Shown here piece by piece: positions 18,370-26,825 of a DNA stretch of 64,000 nt. A program made the translations under genes and the position numbers. Origin of the DNA: CAJQPP01 sp963793465 (GTDB lineage Bacteria; Planctomycetota; Planctomycetia; Pirellulales; Pirellulaceae); the NCBI GenBank assembly GCA_963793465.1, contig CAWCAJ010000003.1:372001-436000 (forward strand), written 5' to 3'. The notes beneath the pieces are model-generated. The model was not told where the DNA came from and ran no database searches. It saw only the letters and a list, made by a program, of their open reading frames with translations. Position 1 is the first letter of the stretch; each line of letters begins with the position of its first letter.

Positions 18370-19727
18370 GATTCTTCCGATATCTGTTGCAGGGCGCTGG
18401 CAATCACTTGCCAAGCGTCGTCGATCTGTTGATTGGTCATACAATACGGGGGCATCAGGTAAACCACGTTACCCAAAGGTCGTATCAGGTAACCCAGCTC
18501 TTCTCGATCGGCTTTCCAGAAGAGGGATTTCAAGCGATCCACCAGGGGCGACTGGTAACCCGCTTCCTCGACTGCCACGTCCAGGGCGGCAATGGTACCC
18601 GTCAACCGGCAGCGTGTGGCGTTCGGTCGATCGGTCAATTGTTGCAAACCCCGGCGATGGGCTTCCTCGATACGCCCCCAATTATGCTCTGTTTCTGCAT
18701 TTTGTAACAGCTCCAGTGAGGCCAGGGCGGCAGCGCAACCCAGGGGATTGGCGGTGTAGGAATGGCCGTGGCAGAACATCCGTGACTTTTCTCCGCTACC
18801 GAACGAGTCGAAAATGCGGTCACTGGCGACCGTAATACCCATGGGCATGAATCCACCGGTGAGTCCTTTGGACAGGCAAATCAAGTCCGGCTGCAGCCCG
18901 GCCACCTGACAGGCAAAACGCTGCCCCGTGCGACCAAAGCCGGTCATGACTTCATCCAGGATGACCAGGACATCGTGCCGCTGCAGACGCTGCACGATCG
19001 CGTTCAGAAATTCGGGGCGACACATCCGCATTCCAGCAGCGCCCTGCACCAGAGGCTCCAGGATCATGGCCACGACGTCCTGGGCGTGTTGTTCCAGAAA
19101 CCGATCCACCTCTGCCAACGCCTGGATCTCTTTGGCCGGGCAATCGGCATCATCGATCCACGTTTCCGGAAAAGGCATCACATCCACATCGATCAGCCAT
19201 TTCTTCCAGACATCAAAGAACCCGCTGCTGACGCCGACCGACATGGCGCCCACCGTGTCCCCGTGGTAGCCACCCTCAAATACCATGACCCGTTGGCGGT
19301 CTTGCCCCAGGTTCTGCCAGTACTGGGCGGCCATCTTCAGTGCTACCTCGACCGAAGTGGAACCATTGTCGGAAAAGAAAACACGATTCAGGGTTCCCGG
19401 CAGCAACTCCGCCAGGGCGGTCGACAAACGAATGGCAGGCTCATGGGTAAAGCCGGCAAAAATGACTTGCTCCAGCTGACTGGCCTGCCGATAGATGGCC
19501 TCCGCGATATGGGGATGGCCATGTCCATAAAGGTTGACCCACCAGGAAGAAATGCAATCCAGGATTTCGCGTCCCTGCATGGTCCTCAACACCGCGCCCT
19601 GACCGGAGGCAATCACGATGGGATCATCCTGGTCGCGGAATCGGCTGAAGGGGTGCCATACGTGACGGCGATCGGCGGCCAACAGGGCCTGGCTGGGACC
19701 TGTGCGTTTTCTGGTTTGCGAATTCAT
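18366..19727 (-). CDS. bioA: Adenosylmethionine-8-amino-7-oxononanoate aminotransferase
   Basis: This 453-residue class III PLP aminotransferase converts KAPA to DAPA, using SAM as amino donor. The PLP lysine is K287 in LSKGLTGGFMPMG; HPFSRF at 25-30, SSWWVNLYGHGHP near 60-72 and ILDEVMTGFGRTG at 256-268 support BioA over other class III enzymes. No BioD domain is fused to it. Its ATG overlaps the bioC stop by four bases and its stop overlaps the bioB start. The longer frame to 19985 is inside bioC and was rejected. Confidence 0.95.
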   Translation of the reverse strand: MNSQTRKRTGPSQALLAADRRHVWHPFSRFRDQDDPIVIASGQGAVLRTMQGREILDCISSWWVNLYGHGHPHIAEAIYRQASQLEQVIFAGFTHEPAIRLSTALAELLPGTLNRVFFSDNGSTSVEVALKMAAQYWQNLGQDRQRVMVFEGGYHGDTVGAMSVGVSSGFFDVWKKWLIDVDVMPFPETWIDDADCPAKEIQALAEVDRFLEQHAQDVVAMILEPLVQGAAGMRMCRPEFLNAIVQRLQRHDVLVILDEVMTGFGRTGQRFACQVAGLQPDLICLSKGLTGGFMPMGITVASDRIFDSFGSGEKSRMFCHGHSYTANPLGCAAALASLELLQNAETEHNWGRIEEAHRRGLQQLTDRPNATRCRLTGTIAALDVAVEEAGYQSPLVDRLKSLFWKADREELGYLIRPLGNVVYLMPPYCMTNQQIDDAWQVIASALQQISEES

Positions 19728-20527
19728 GGTGATCCTTGTCCAGGTTGTCGCGCATCGGGCTGCTTCCTGGCAGCAACGAACAGCACACGGTAGTCCGCCA
19801 GCAATGACTGGGGGCTCTCCGACAGGGCTTTTCGCAGTTCGCGACCGCCTACCCCGCTCCCCCGCCGAGGTGTCGCCGCGCCAATTCTCTTTAGCGAGCG
19901 TAACCAATCGCCCAGGCTGGGAAATTGCCTTTCGTAACGATTGCACTTCACCTCGATCTCCGCGCCAGCGAACGACTGCCGCCACGTCTCTTCACTGAGC
20001 CCGGGAGTGCCGCCGTTGACCAAAAACGGAAACCGACGATACAGCTCGCTGAAATTGTCGTGGGCCAGCGTGCTAAATACCAGCCAACCGCCGGGACGCA
20101 GTCGCTCCATCAACCGTTGCACAGCCGAAACAGGTTCCACGAACCACTGGAAGGCCAGATTAGAGCAGATCAACCCAAACCCTTCCCCGTCTTCGAGTGC
20201 GTCCAACTGTTCGCCATCGGCGACCGAGAATTCAAGTCGGCTGGGGTCGTCGAACAGCATTTGGCAACGCATCAACATGGCCGGGGATACATCCGTGATG
20301 GACCACTGGGCCCGGGGGAATGCTGGCACCACTCGAGTGGTCAGAAAGCCCGTCCCGCAACCGATTTCCAACGCCCGCACGGGTAACGGCTCCGCAAATC
20401 GCGTCTCGATCCAGGATGCCAGTGCTGCGGCCACTTCACATTGCACGTCGGCGTGATCGTCGTACGTACCTGCAGCCTTGTCAAACGCATCGGCCACACG
20501 TTGTTTCCAGGCCACTTCCGACAACAT
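19724..20527 (-). CDS. bioC: Malonyl-ACP O-methyltransferase
   Basis: This 267-residue SAM-dependent class I methyltransferase protects malonyl-ACP as a methyl ester so that pimelate can be built by the fatty acid pathway. It begins VADAFDKAAGTYDDHADVQ, a BioC-type N-terminus, and has the SAM-binding LEIGCGTGFLT and SNLAFQW motifs. The start ATG at 20527 shares its A with the TGA of the preceding hydrolase gene. Its position between a BioH-like esterase and bioA makes BioC the best call. Confidence 0.92.
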   Translation of the reverse strand: MLSEVAWKQRVADAFDKAAGTYDDHADVQCEVAAALASWIETRFAEPLPVRALEIGCGTGFLTTRVVPAFPRAQWSITDVSPAMLMRCQMLFDDPSRLEFSVADGEQLDALEDGEGFGLICSNLAFQWFVEPVSAVQRLMERLRPGGWLVFSTLAHDNFSELYRRFPFLVNGGTPGLSEETWRQSFAGAEIEVKCNRYERQFPSLGDWLRSLKRIGAATPRRGSGVGGRELRKALSESPQSLLADYRVLFVAARKQPDARQPGQGSP

Positions 20528-21186
20528 CAACTGACTTCGATCAATTCGCGTACCAACGCCGCACATATTTCCGGAAACTTTAGAGGGAGACAATGACATT
20601 CCGATTTCAGCCATTGAACGTCACTGTCGACAAAGCAATGTTGCGTGTGTTCCAACGAGACGATCGTGTCGCGGGTGGCCGCAATGGCACGTCGCGGACC
20701 AGGGAACCGGCTCCATTGTTCTCGTCCGTCACCTTTTATCAAGGCTTCCAAGGCCCAATCCAGACGAGCCACGTCGGGATCGGCAGCGTCAGGTGGTCCC
20801 GGCGGGCAGGGATCGGTGGCCAGTTTTTCCCAAAATTGTTGCAGGGCAATCCGCGAATCGACCGCCAGCTGCTTGCGCATCCGCTGCAAAACACGGACCG
20901 GCCAGCCAGCTTGAAAATCGGTAGCCGGCGAAAACCGTGTGAACCCGTTGATGGAAATTAAACGGTCAAACGAAATACGGGGTGTTTCCAGCAGCCACAA
21001 CAGCCCGAAAGAATGCCCGATGGCCAAATCAAATTTGCCCTCCGGCAACTGCAGGTCTCCAAAAAAGCCCAGGTCTGCCACCGTCAGCTCCAGAGACTCG
21101 CCGGGCAACAGAGCCTGCAGACGGCGGTTCATCGATTGCCATATCCAGGGACCCAGTGCCCAACCATGGACCTGCAAAATCCTCAT
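20527..21186 (-). CDS. BioH-like alpha/beta hydrolase (pimeloyl-ACP methyl ester esterase)
   Basis: This 219-residue alpha/beta hydrolase begins ILQVHGWALGPWIW, with the nucleophile S59 in the elbow GHSFG. In this operon it should remove the methyl ester from pimeloyl-ACP after BioC and elongation. It is shorter than E. coli BioH (about 256 residues), so it could be BioH or one of the analogous esterases such as BioG. The ATG at 21186 overlaps the bioF stop by four bases and its TGA overlaps the bioC start, so it is firmly inside the operon. The role is inferred from position. Confidence 0.8.
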   Translation of the reverse strand: MRILQVHGWALGPWIWQSMNRRLQALLPGESLELTVADLGFFGDLQLPEGKFDLAIGHSFGLLWLLETPRISFDRLISINGFTRFSPATDFQAGWPVRVLQRMRKQLAVDSRIALQQFWEKLATDPCPPGPPDAADPDVARLDWALEALIKGDGREQWSRFPGPRRAIAATRDTIVSLEHTQHCFVDSDVQWLKSECHCLPLKFPEICAALVRELIEVS

Positions 21187-22379
21187 CCTGACACCTCGAC
21201 GCTTTTCAGTTGCCGCATGGCTTGTAGCAGGGATGCCACTTGATCGACCGTATGCGCCGCGGACAGCGAGATACGCAACCGTGCGGTGCCCGGCGGAACG
21301 GTGGGAGGCCGTATCGCCGACACCAGGAATCCTGCGTTCCAAAGTTCCCGGGACCAATGCAAAACCCGGGCATCATCGGCAAGAACTACCGGCACGATCT
21401 GACTGGTTGAGTGCAGCGTTTCAAAGCCCTCAACGCGGAGTCGTTCGCGTAATTGCCTTGCCAAAGCCTGCAAGTGCTGTCGCTGACCCTCCATGCCGGG
21501 GACCAGGTCCAAGGCCGCATCGATGGCTCCCAGCACGGCCGGCGGCAGGGCCGTGGAATAGATCAGGCCCGCACAACGATTAATCAGGTATTCACGCACC
21601 TCGTGGGAACAAGCCACATAGGCGCCATAGCTACCCAACGCCTTGCCGAAAGTCCCCAACACCACCTCACTCGATCGCCCCCCTTCCGCTTGAGCCATCA
21701 GCCCCATCCCCGACAGGCCGCACACACCGGTGGCATGGGCTTCGTCGACATACAGCATCGCGTTGTGACGGTCAGCCATCTCTCGCAAGGCCCGCACATC
21801 CACCTGGTCGCCCTCCATCGAAAACAGGCTTTCCGTAAGGATCAGACAGGCATCCCCGGAAGCAGGCTTGGATCGCAACAGTTGACCCAGATGCGTCAAA
21901 TCGTTGTGTCGGTAACGATGTTGCCTGGCACCCGTAGTAGCCAACCCAAAATGAAAGCTGGCATGACACAATCGATCCGAGAATACCCGGATTTTCCCCG
22001 GTGCTGGCAGCAGTCGGCCATCGGTCAGGGCGGCCAACACGGAGCTGTTGGCCTGAAAACCGGAACCAAAAATCAAGGCTGTTTCCGTACCTTTCAGGCC
22101 GGCCAGCTTGTCTTCCAGCTGGCCAAGCTTTTGCAGGTTCCCGGAGATCAGCCGTGAAGCCCGTGCGCCGCAGCCAAATTCCTGCTGCCACTCAGCGGCA
22201 CGCAACGCCAACTCGGGATGCCCAGCCAGACCCAGGTAGTCATTCGACGAAAAATCGACGAGGCACTTGCCGGCAGTTTCGATGCGTCCCTCGGGAAGAG
22301 GGCGCACGTCGCGGAGCTGGCGCCGTTGTTCGGGGGGTAATTCCTTCAGCCAGGAAGCGATCGACGCGTGCAGGTTCAT
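21183..22379 (-). CDS. bioF: 8-amino-7-oxononanoate synthase
   Basis: This 398-residue PLP enzyme condenses pimeloyl-ACP with alanine to KAPA. The PLP lysine is K246 in GTFGKALGSYGAY; SSNDYLGLAGHP at 44-55, GARASRLISG at 71-80 and YVDEAHATG near 210-218 are typical. It is the first gene of the five-gene biotin operon, starting 41 bases after the stop of the upstream SGNH-like gene on the same strand. No BirA box is evident in that gap, so control may lie further upstream. Confidence 0.95.
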   Translation of the reverse strand: MNLHASIASWLKELPPEQRRQLRDVRPLPEGRIETAGKCLVDFSSNDYLGLAGHPELALRAAEWQQEFGCGARASRLISGNLQKLGQLEDKLAGLKGTETALIFGSGFQANSSVLAALTDGRLLPAPGKIRVFSDRLCHASFHFGLATTGARQHRYRHNDLTHLGQLLRSKPASGDACLILTESLFSMEGDQVDVRALREMADRHNAMLYVDEAHATGVCGLSGMGLMAQAEGGRSSEVVLGTFGKALGSYGAYVACSHEVREYLINRCAGLIYSTALPPAVLGAIDAALDLVPGMEGQRQHLQALARQLRERLRVEGFETLHSTSQIVPVVLADDARVLHWSRELWNAGFLVSAIRPPTVPPGTARLRISLSAAHTVDQVASLLQAMRQLKSVEVSG

Positions 22380-22420
22380 GGGCTCAGCTTAGCAGGTACC
22401 GAAGGTCCCCGTTTACCTGG

Positions 22421-23764
22421 TTACTGCGAACGGCTCAGCGAATCCGTCAGTTGATGTACAGACAACGGATTGATGGTCTCGGTCGATCCCAGGGCCTCGA
22501 GAGTTACTTTTGCCAATTCCCGCCCCAACGGAATACTCTGCTGGGGGTCAAAGTGTATTTCCCGACGCTCCCACCATTTCGCAAACGGTCCGTTTTTGCC
22601 GTCGTCGACCACCTGCCATAGATCACAGGTATGCACCTCGGGGAACTCGGACACTACCGCTGCGGCCCATTGATTCTGCAAGTCCATACGACCCGGCACC
22701 CGCCCCCGCAACGGTTGTTGAGGATCACCGGAAGGGTACCCCCGGGGGATCGGGGTGCTGGTGACCCAAACCAGTCGAGCCCCCGTGCGTTGCAACAACC
22801 GGATGGCATTCCGCAGGTTCTGCTGGTAGTTTTCACGACTCTCGGATTCGTCCCGTATCCCGTAGTTGAACGCGATCACGTCCCAGGTGGTTTCCTGACC
22901 AGCATCCAGTCGCCCTATGTAATGGTGCAGGCGATCCCAGGTCTGCGAAGGACCCGTCCAGGTAGGTGGATGATGAACATTCACCTTGCCCGCCAGGGCT
23001 TCGATGAGCGGTCTTTGATACTCGTAGCTGGTGACATCTCCCAGCGATAACAGATTTGGCAAGGCGGGATCAAACCTGGCCGTGGGATCACCGAGACACT
23101 CGAAGCGAACCCGGGAGGCCACGACACGATCCCCTTCCATGGCACCCTGCACCCAAACCGAGGTTTGCAGAGGTTTCAAATCCATGATCGTGAAACCGGT
23201 CAACAAACCGCGACGTGTTCCCAGTTTGATCGAATACACGGCTCCGTTATCGTCCAAAAACCACTGGCCTGGCGAGCGACCCGCGGCGAGCTCTCCCCCA
23301 ATCGTCAACGGCGTTCGTTGCAGCGGTGTCGGCGACAGCAGGAACCGGTCCAGGGTGCGCACCGGCTGGTTGAGCACCTCCTGCTTTTCCTGTTCGTCAG
23401 CAAACTCACTGTACACATAAACCGGCTCGGGCAATGACCAGCTGAGTATTTGGTCATTGGCGGCCACGCCATCAGGCGCCGACAACATCAACGTGAGACT
23501 CAGCTTGCGATCCTGCAAATCGATGGTCGGATGATTCAGCTTCATCATCAGAGGAATCCCGTTGGGAAGGGACACCTCATACTGCCGATCCAGCGATTGT
23601 ACCGTAAACGAGTACTTCTTGCGGTCGATCACCAGCCCATTAATCCGCACTTCATCCACCAGGGCGGACGCTACGGATTGAGCCCGGGCCCGAACGAGGC
23701 ACCCGGGAAACAGCCAGTGCGGACAGGCCAACAACAGAACGAACAACAATAACAGTCGAGGCAT
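22421..23764 (-). CDS. Secreted SGNH-fold protein with degenerate active site
   Basis: The 447-residue protein has a signal peptide (MPRLLLLFVLLLACPHWLFPG). Residues up to about 235 are a beta-rich domain I do not recognise. The C-terminal half looks like an SGNH hydrolase: LLSLGDVTSYEY matches block I, WDVIAFNYGIRD block III and REIHFDPQQSIPLG block V. However, block I reads GDV where GDS is expected and block V has Arg three residues before His where Asp is expected. It may therefore bind a sugar ester rather than hydrolyse it. It lies 41 bases upstream of bioF and may share its transcript, with no obvious link to biotin. Confidence 0.68.
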   Translation of the reverse strand: MPRLLLLFVLLLACPHWLFPGCLVRARAQSVASALVDEVRINGLVIDRKKYSFTVQSLDRQYEVSLPNGIPLMMKLNHPTIDLQDRKLSLTLMLSAPDGVAANDQILSWSLPEPVYVYSEFADEQEKQEVLNQPVRTLDRFLLSPTPLQRTPLTIGGELAAGRSPGQWFLDDNGAVYSIKLGTRRGLLTGFTIMDLKPLQTSVWVQGAMEGDRVVASRVRFECLGDPTARFDPALPNLLSLGDVTSYEYQRPLIEALAGKVNVHHPPTWTGPSQTWDRLHHYIGRLDAGQETTWDVIAFNYGIRDESESRENYQQNLRNAIRLLQRTGARLVWVTSTPIPRGYPSGDPQQPLRGRVPGRMDLQNQWAAAVVSEFPEVHTCDLWQVVDDGKNGPFAKWWERREIHFDPQQSIPLGRELAKVTLEALGSTETINPLSVHQLTDSLSRSQ

Positions 23765-24128
23765 CGGGGATTTCGGGCTGAAGGCTTTGTATTTGCTTGA
23801 TAATATTCTAGTCGCCGCCGATCGGCTGCGCGAATTTTCCCCCCAGCCGACTCGATTCAGCCGTTTTTTGTCGCGGATTCCGTGCTGATCCTAACATTTG
23901 TTGCGGTCGCCCGATCGACACCGGTTCCCGAAATCACGGGCCGGCGGTGGCCGCCAATTCAATGGTGTCGCTGCCAGCCCCGATCGGGTTTTCCGGCTGA
24001 CAGATACCATGGGGACAAACTCATAGCGGACCCGTCGTGGGCCAGACTACTTATTCCCGGCCGCTGGCTTCGATATCATGGGTGTCAGGTTCCGCTCACT
24101 CAATCCCCTTGAATCACCGAGGCATGCG
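23765..24128. other. Divergent intergenic region
   Basis: About 360 bases separate the SGNH-like gene (minus) from the oligopeptidase (plus). It must hold both promoters. I see no supported gene, hairpin or repeat in it. Confidence 0.4.
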
Positions 24129-26264
24129 ATGAAATTTCAATTTTTGGCAGCCATTGCTTGCACGAGTTTGTTGATGCCGCAATGCATGGAGGCTCAGGAA
24201 ATTAAGTACCCCGAAACAAAGACCGTCGATCACGTGGATGAATACCATGGCGTCAAGGTACCGGACCGCTTCCAATGGCTGGAAAACGACGTCCGCGAGG
24301 ATCAGGAAGTTGCCGATTGGGTAGCCGCCCAGAACAAGGTCACTTTCAGCTATCTGGAACAATTGCCCTGGCGCAAGGAAATCGAACAACGCGTCACCGA
24401 GTTGTGGAATTATGAAAAATTCAGCGCCCCGTCGCGTGTCGGTGATGTTTATTACCTGACACGCAATGATGGATTGCAAAACCAGGACGTCCTGTATCGC
24501 ATGGACACGCTGGAAAGCGAGCCGGTGATGGTGCTGGACCCCAATACCTGGTCCGCGGATGGCACGCTCGCTTTGGGCGGGTTGTCCTTTTCTGACGACG
24601 GCCGCTACATGGCCTACGGAATCCAGGATGGTGGCTCCGATTGGCGAACCTGGCAAATCATGGACACACAGTCCGGGGACTTGCTGGAGGACAAGCTGGA
24701 ATGGTTGAAGTTTGGCGGCATTACCTGGCTGCCCGATAACTCGGGTTTCTATTACAGCCGGTTCCCGGAACCCGCGGATGGGGAAGCCTTCCAAAGTACC
24801 AACCTGAACAACAAAGTTTACTTTCATAAATTGGGTACATCGCAAACCGATGACACGCTGATCTACGAAGATCCGCAACATCCGGAATGGGGATTCGCAC
24901 CCGCCGTTTCCGAGGACGGGGACTATTTGACGATCAGCGTCTGGAAAGGCACCGACGATCGCAATCAGTTCTATTTCAAGGCCCTGACTGACGAGGATGC
25001 TGACTTCGTCAAGATGATCGACGACTTCAGCAATGAGTACAGCTACGTGGGCAACTATGGCAGCCTGTTCTACTTCCAGACCGATCTGGACGCGCCCAAC
25101 CGCAAGGTGATCTCGATCGATGTAAACGATCCGCAAACCATCCACACAATCATCCCGGAAGCAGAAGAGGCCTTGAGCGGTGTCAGCCTGGTCAATCACA
25201 CCTTGATTGCCGATTACCTGAAAGATGCCAAAACCCAGATCCGCATGTTTGATCGGGAAGGCAACCACCTGCGGGATGTGGAATTCCCCGGTATTGGTAC
25301 CGCCGGTGGATTTGGCGGCAAAAAAGACCACACCGAGACCTTTTACACCTTCAGCAGCTTCGCCACGCCACCCAGTGTCTATCGATACGACATGCAGTCC
25401 GGTGAAAGCGAGCTGATTCGTCAGGCCAAGGTGGACTTTGATCCCCAGGACTATGAAGTTCGTCAGGTCTTTTACACCAGCAAGGATGGCACCCAGGTGC
25501 CCATGTTCCTTGCCCACCGCAAAGGCCTGGAACTCAATGGTCAGAATCCAACGCTGCTGTACGGCTATGGTGGTTTCAACATCTCCTTGACACCCGGCTT
25601 CAGTGTGACGCGACTGCAATGGATGGAAATGGGTGGCGTGGTCGCCGTTCCCAACCTGCGGGGTGGCGGCGAGTACGGTCAAAAATGGCACAAGGCCGGT
25701 ACCAAGACACACAAGCAGAACGTGTTTGATGATTTTATCGCCGCCGCGGAATGGTTGATTGACAACAAGTACACCTCGCCCGAGCATCTGGCGATCCAGG
25801 GCGGCAGCAACGGAGGACTCCTGGTCGGTGCCTGCATGACTCAGCGACCCGATCTGTTTGCCGCCTGTCTGCCAGCCGTGGGCGTGATGGACATGTTGAA
25901 ATTTCAGAACTGGACGGCGGGACGCTACTGGGTCGATGACTATGGTTGCTCAACCGCCAGCAAGGAGGAGTTCGACGCCCTGTACGCCTACTCCCCCTAT
26001 CACAACATTTCCGACGGCACTTCCTATCCCGCCACCATGGTCACGACCGCGGACACCGACGACCGGGTGGTTCCGGGGCACAGCTTCAAGTTTGCCGCGC
26101 GGCTACAGGAAGCTCACCAGGGAGAAAACCCGGTGTTGATTCGCATTGAAACCCGAGCGGGACACGGCAGTGGCAAGCCGACATCCATGCGAATCGAGGA
26201 GGCGGCCGACCAGTGGGCCTTCCTGGCCAAACACCTCGGTTTGCAACCGAACTTTGATAACTAG
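24129..26264 (+). CDS. Exported prolyl oligopeptidase (S9A)
   Basis: This 711-residue serine peptidase should cleave after proline in short peptides. A signal peptide (MKFQFLAAIACTSLLMPQC) precedes the seven-bladed propeller (residues about 70-430) and the alpha/beta hydrolase domain. The catalytic serine is S560 in GGSNGGLL; the aspartate lies in TADTDDRVVPGHSFKF and the histidine in RAGHGSGKPT. The ATG at 24129 was chosen because it opens the signal peptide; the frame runs back to 24078. The stop codon TAG at 26262 is also the first three bases of a dispersed repeat. A periplasmic location is inferred. Confidence 0.93.
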   Translation: MKFQFLAAIACTSLLMPQCMEAQEIKYPETKTVDHVDEYHGVKVPDRFQWLENDVREDQEVADWVAAQNKVTFSYLEQLPWRKEIEQRVTELWNYEKFSAPSRVGDVYYLTRNDGLQNQDVLYRMDTLESEPVMVLDPNTWSADGTLALGGLSFSDDGRYMAYGIQDGGSDWRTWQIMDTQSGDLLEDKLEWLKFGGITWLPDNSGFYYSRFPEPADGEAFQSTNLNNKVYFHKLGTSQTDDTLIYEDPQHPEWGFAPAVSEDGDYLTISVWKGTDDRNQFYFKALTDEDADFVKMIDDFSNEYSYVGNYGSLFYFQTDLDAPNRKVISIDVNDPQTIHTIIPEAEEALSGVSLVNHTLIADYLKDAKTQIRMFDREGNHLRDVEFPGIGTAGGFGGKKDHTETFYTFSSFATPPSVYRYDMQSGESELIRQAKVDFDPQDYEVRQVFYTSKDGTQVPMFLAHRKGLELNGQNPTLLYGYGGFNISLTPGFSVTRLQWMEMGGVVAVPNLRGGGEYGQKWHKAGTKTHKQNVFDDFIAAAEWLIDNKYTSPEHLAIQGGSNGGLLVGACMTQRPDLFAACLPAVGVMDMLKFQNWTAGRYWVDDYGCSTASKEEFDALYAYSPYHNISDGTSYPATMVTTADTDDRVVPGHSFKFAARLQEAHQGENPVLIRIETRAGHGSGKPTSMRIEEAADQWAFLAKHLGLQPNFDN

Positions 26265-26362
26265 AGTGCGTTTCGTTTCAGTGTAGCGGTTTATTTCGTG
26301 CTGGTTGCTCGGGTAAATGAGCTGAGCGCGGCACACGCTACATCTCACTGCGACTCGCACTC
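26262..26362 (+). repeat. Dispersed stem-loop repeat, family B, copy 1
   Basis: TAGAGTGCGTTTCGTTTCAG begins at the stop codon of the oligopeptidase. The ends pair: 26264-26270 (GAGTGCG) with 26356-26362, CAG/CTG-type contacts inside, and TGTAGCG at 26282-26288 with CGCTACA at 26336-26342. A second copy lies at 41022-41114, in the same position relative to another gene's stop. Confidence 0.75.
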
Positions 26363-26655
26363 CCAACCCTGGCGTTGGGAACTGACAAGAGACACGCCAC
26401 CCTCGGTTCGCAAAGCGGAATGGACAGGATGACAGGATCGACAGGATGACGGAATTCGGGCGGACGCCGAATGAGGAACGGACGCCGAATGAGGAGCGGA
26501 TAACGGAATTGGAACAGAAGATTACAGAGAGAACGGAGAGTGGATGCACTATGCATTGACTGCCGTCCATTGCATCTGATTCCACCCCAGCCCGCAGCGT
26601 CAGGCAGGGACCCAACCCAAAGGATGGGAACTGACAAGAGTGCCTTGCCCACCCC
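26363..26655 (-). repeat. Dispersed repeat, family A, inverted copy
   Basis: Read on the minus strand this region matches the tandem array at 55121-55849 in the same block order: CAGTTCCCA...GGGT, TGACGCTGCGGG.TGGG, TGGAA.CAGATGCA.TGGACGGCAGT, CTGTTCCAATTCCGT and ATCCTGT repeats. It holds about one unit plus the start of a second. The family's TTCTGTTCCC tract is short here; in its place is a GAATGAGGAACGGACGCC duplication near 26467-26500. It lies between the oligopeptidase and hrpA and contains no gene that I can support. Confidence 0.7.
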
Positions 26656-26825
26656 ATCGGATCCTGTGCATCCTGTTTCCTGCGGTCCCAACTTCCGAAG
26701 TCGGCCGCCAACATATTTTGCCGCCACCCTGGTCTATCTGCCCGAACCCCGTCAAATCTGCCCGCCCGCCCCGGTCGCTCTTGAAAGCTCCTGATTCCAA
26801 TTCGCCGCTCGATATCTCCAACGCC

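Noticed and set aside
24114..25787. Minus-strand frame of 557 codons
   Set aside because: It is antisense to the prolyl oligopeptidase, whose catalytic triad and signal peptide are clear.
26262..26362. Integron attC site
   Set aside because: The paired ends suggested it, but the RYYYAAC/GTTRRRY core sites are missing and no integrase gene is near.
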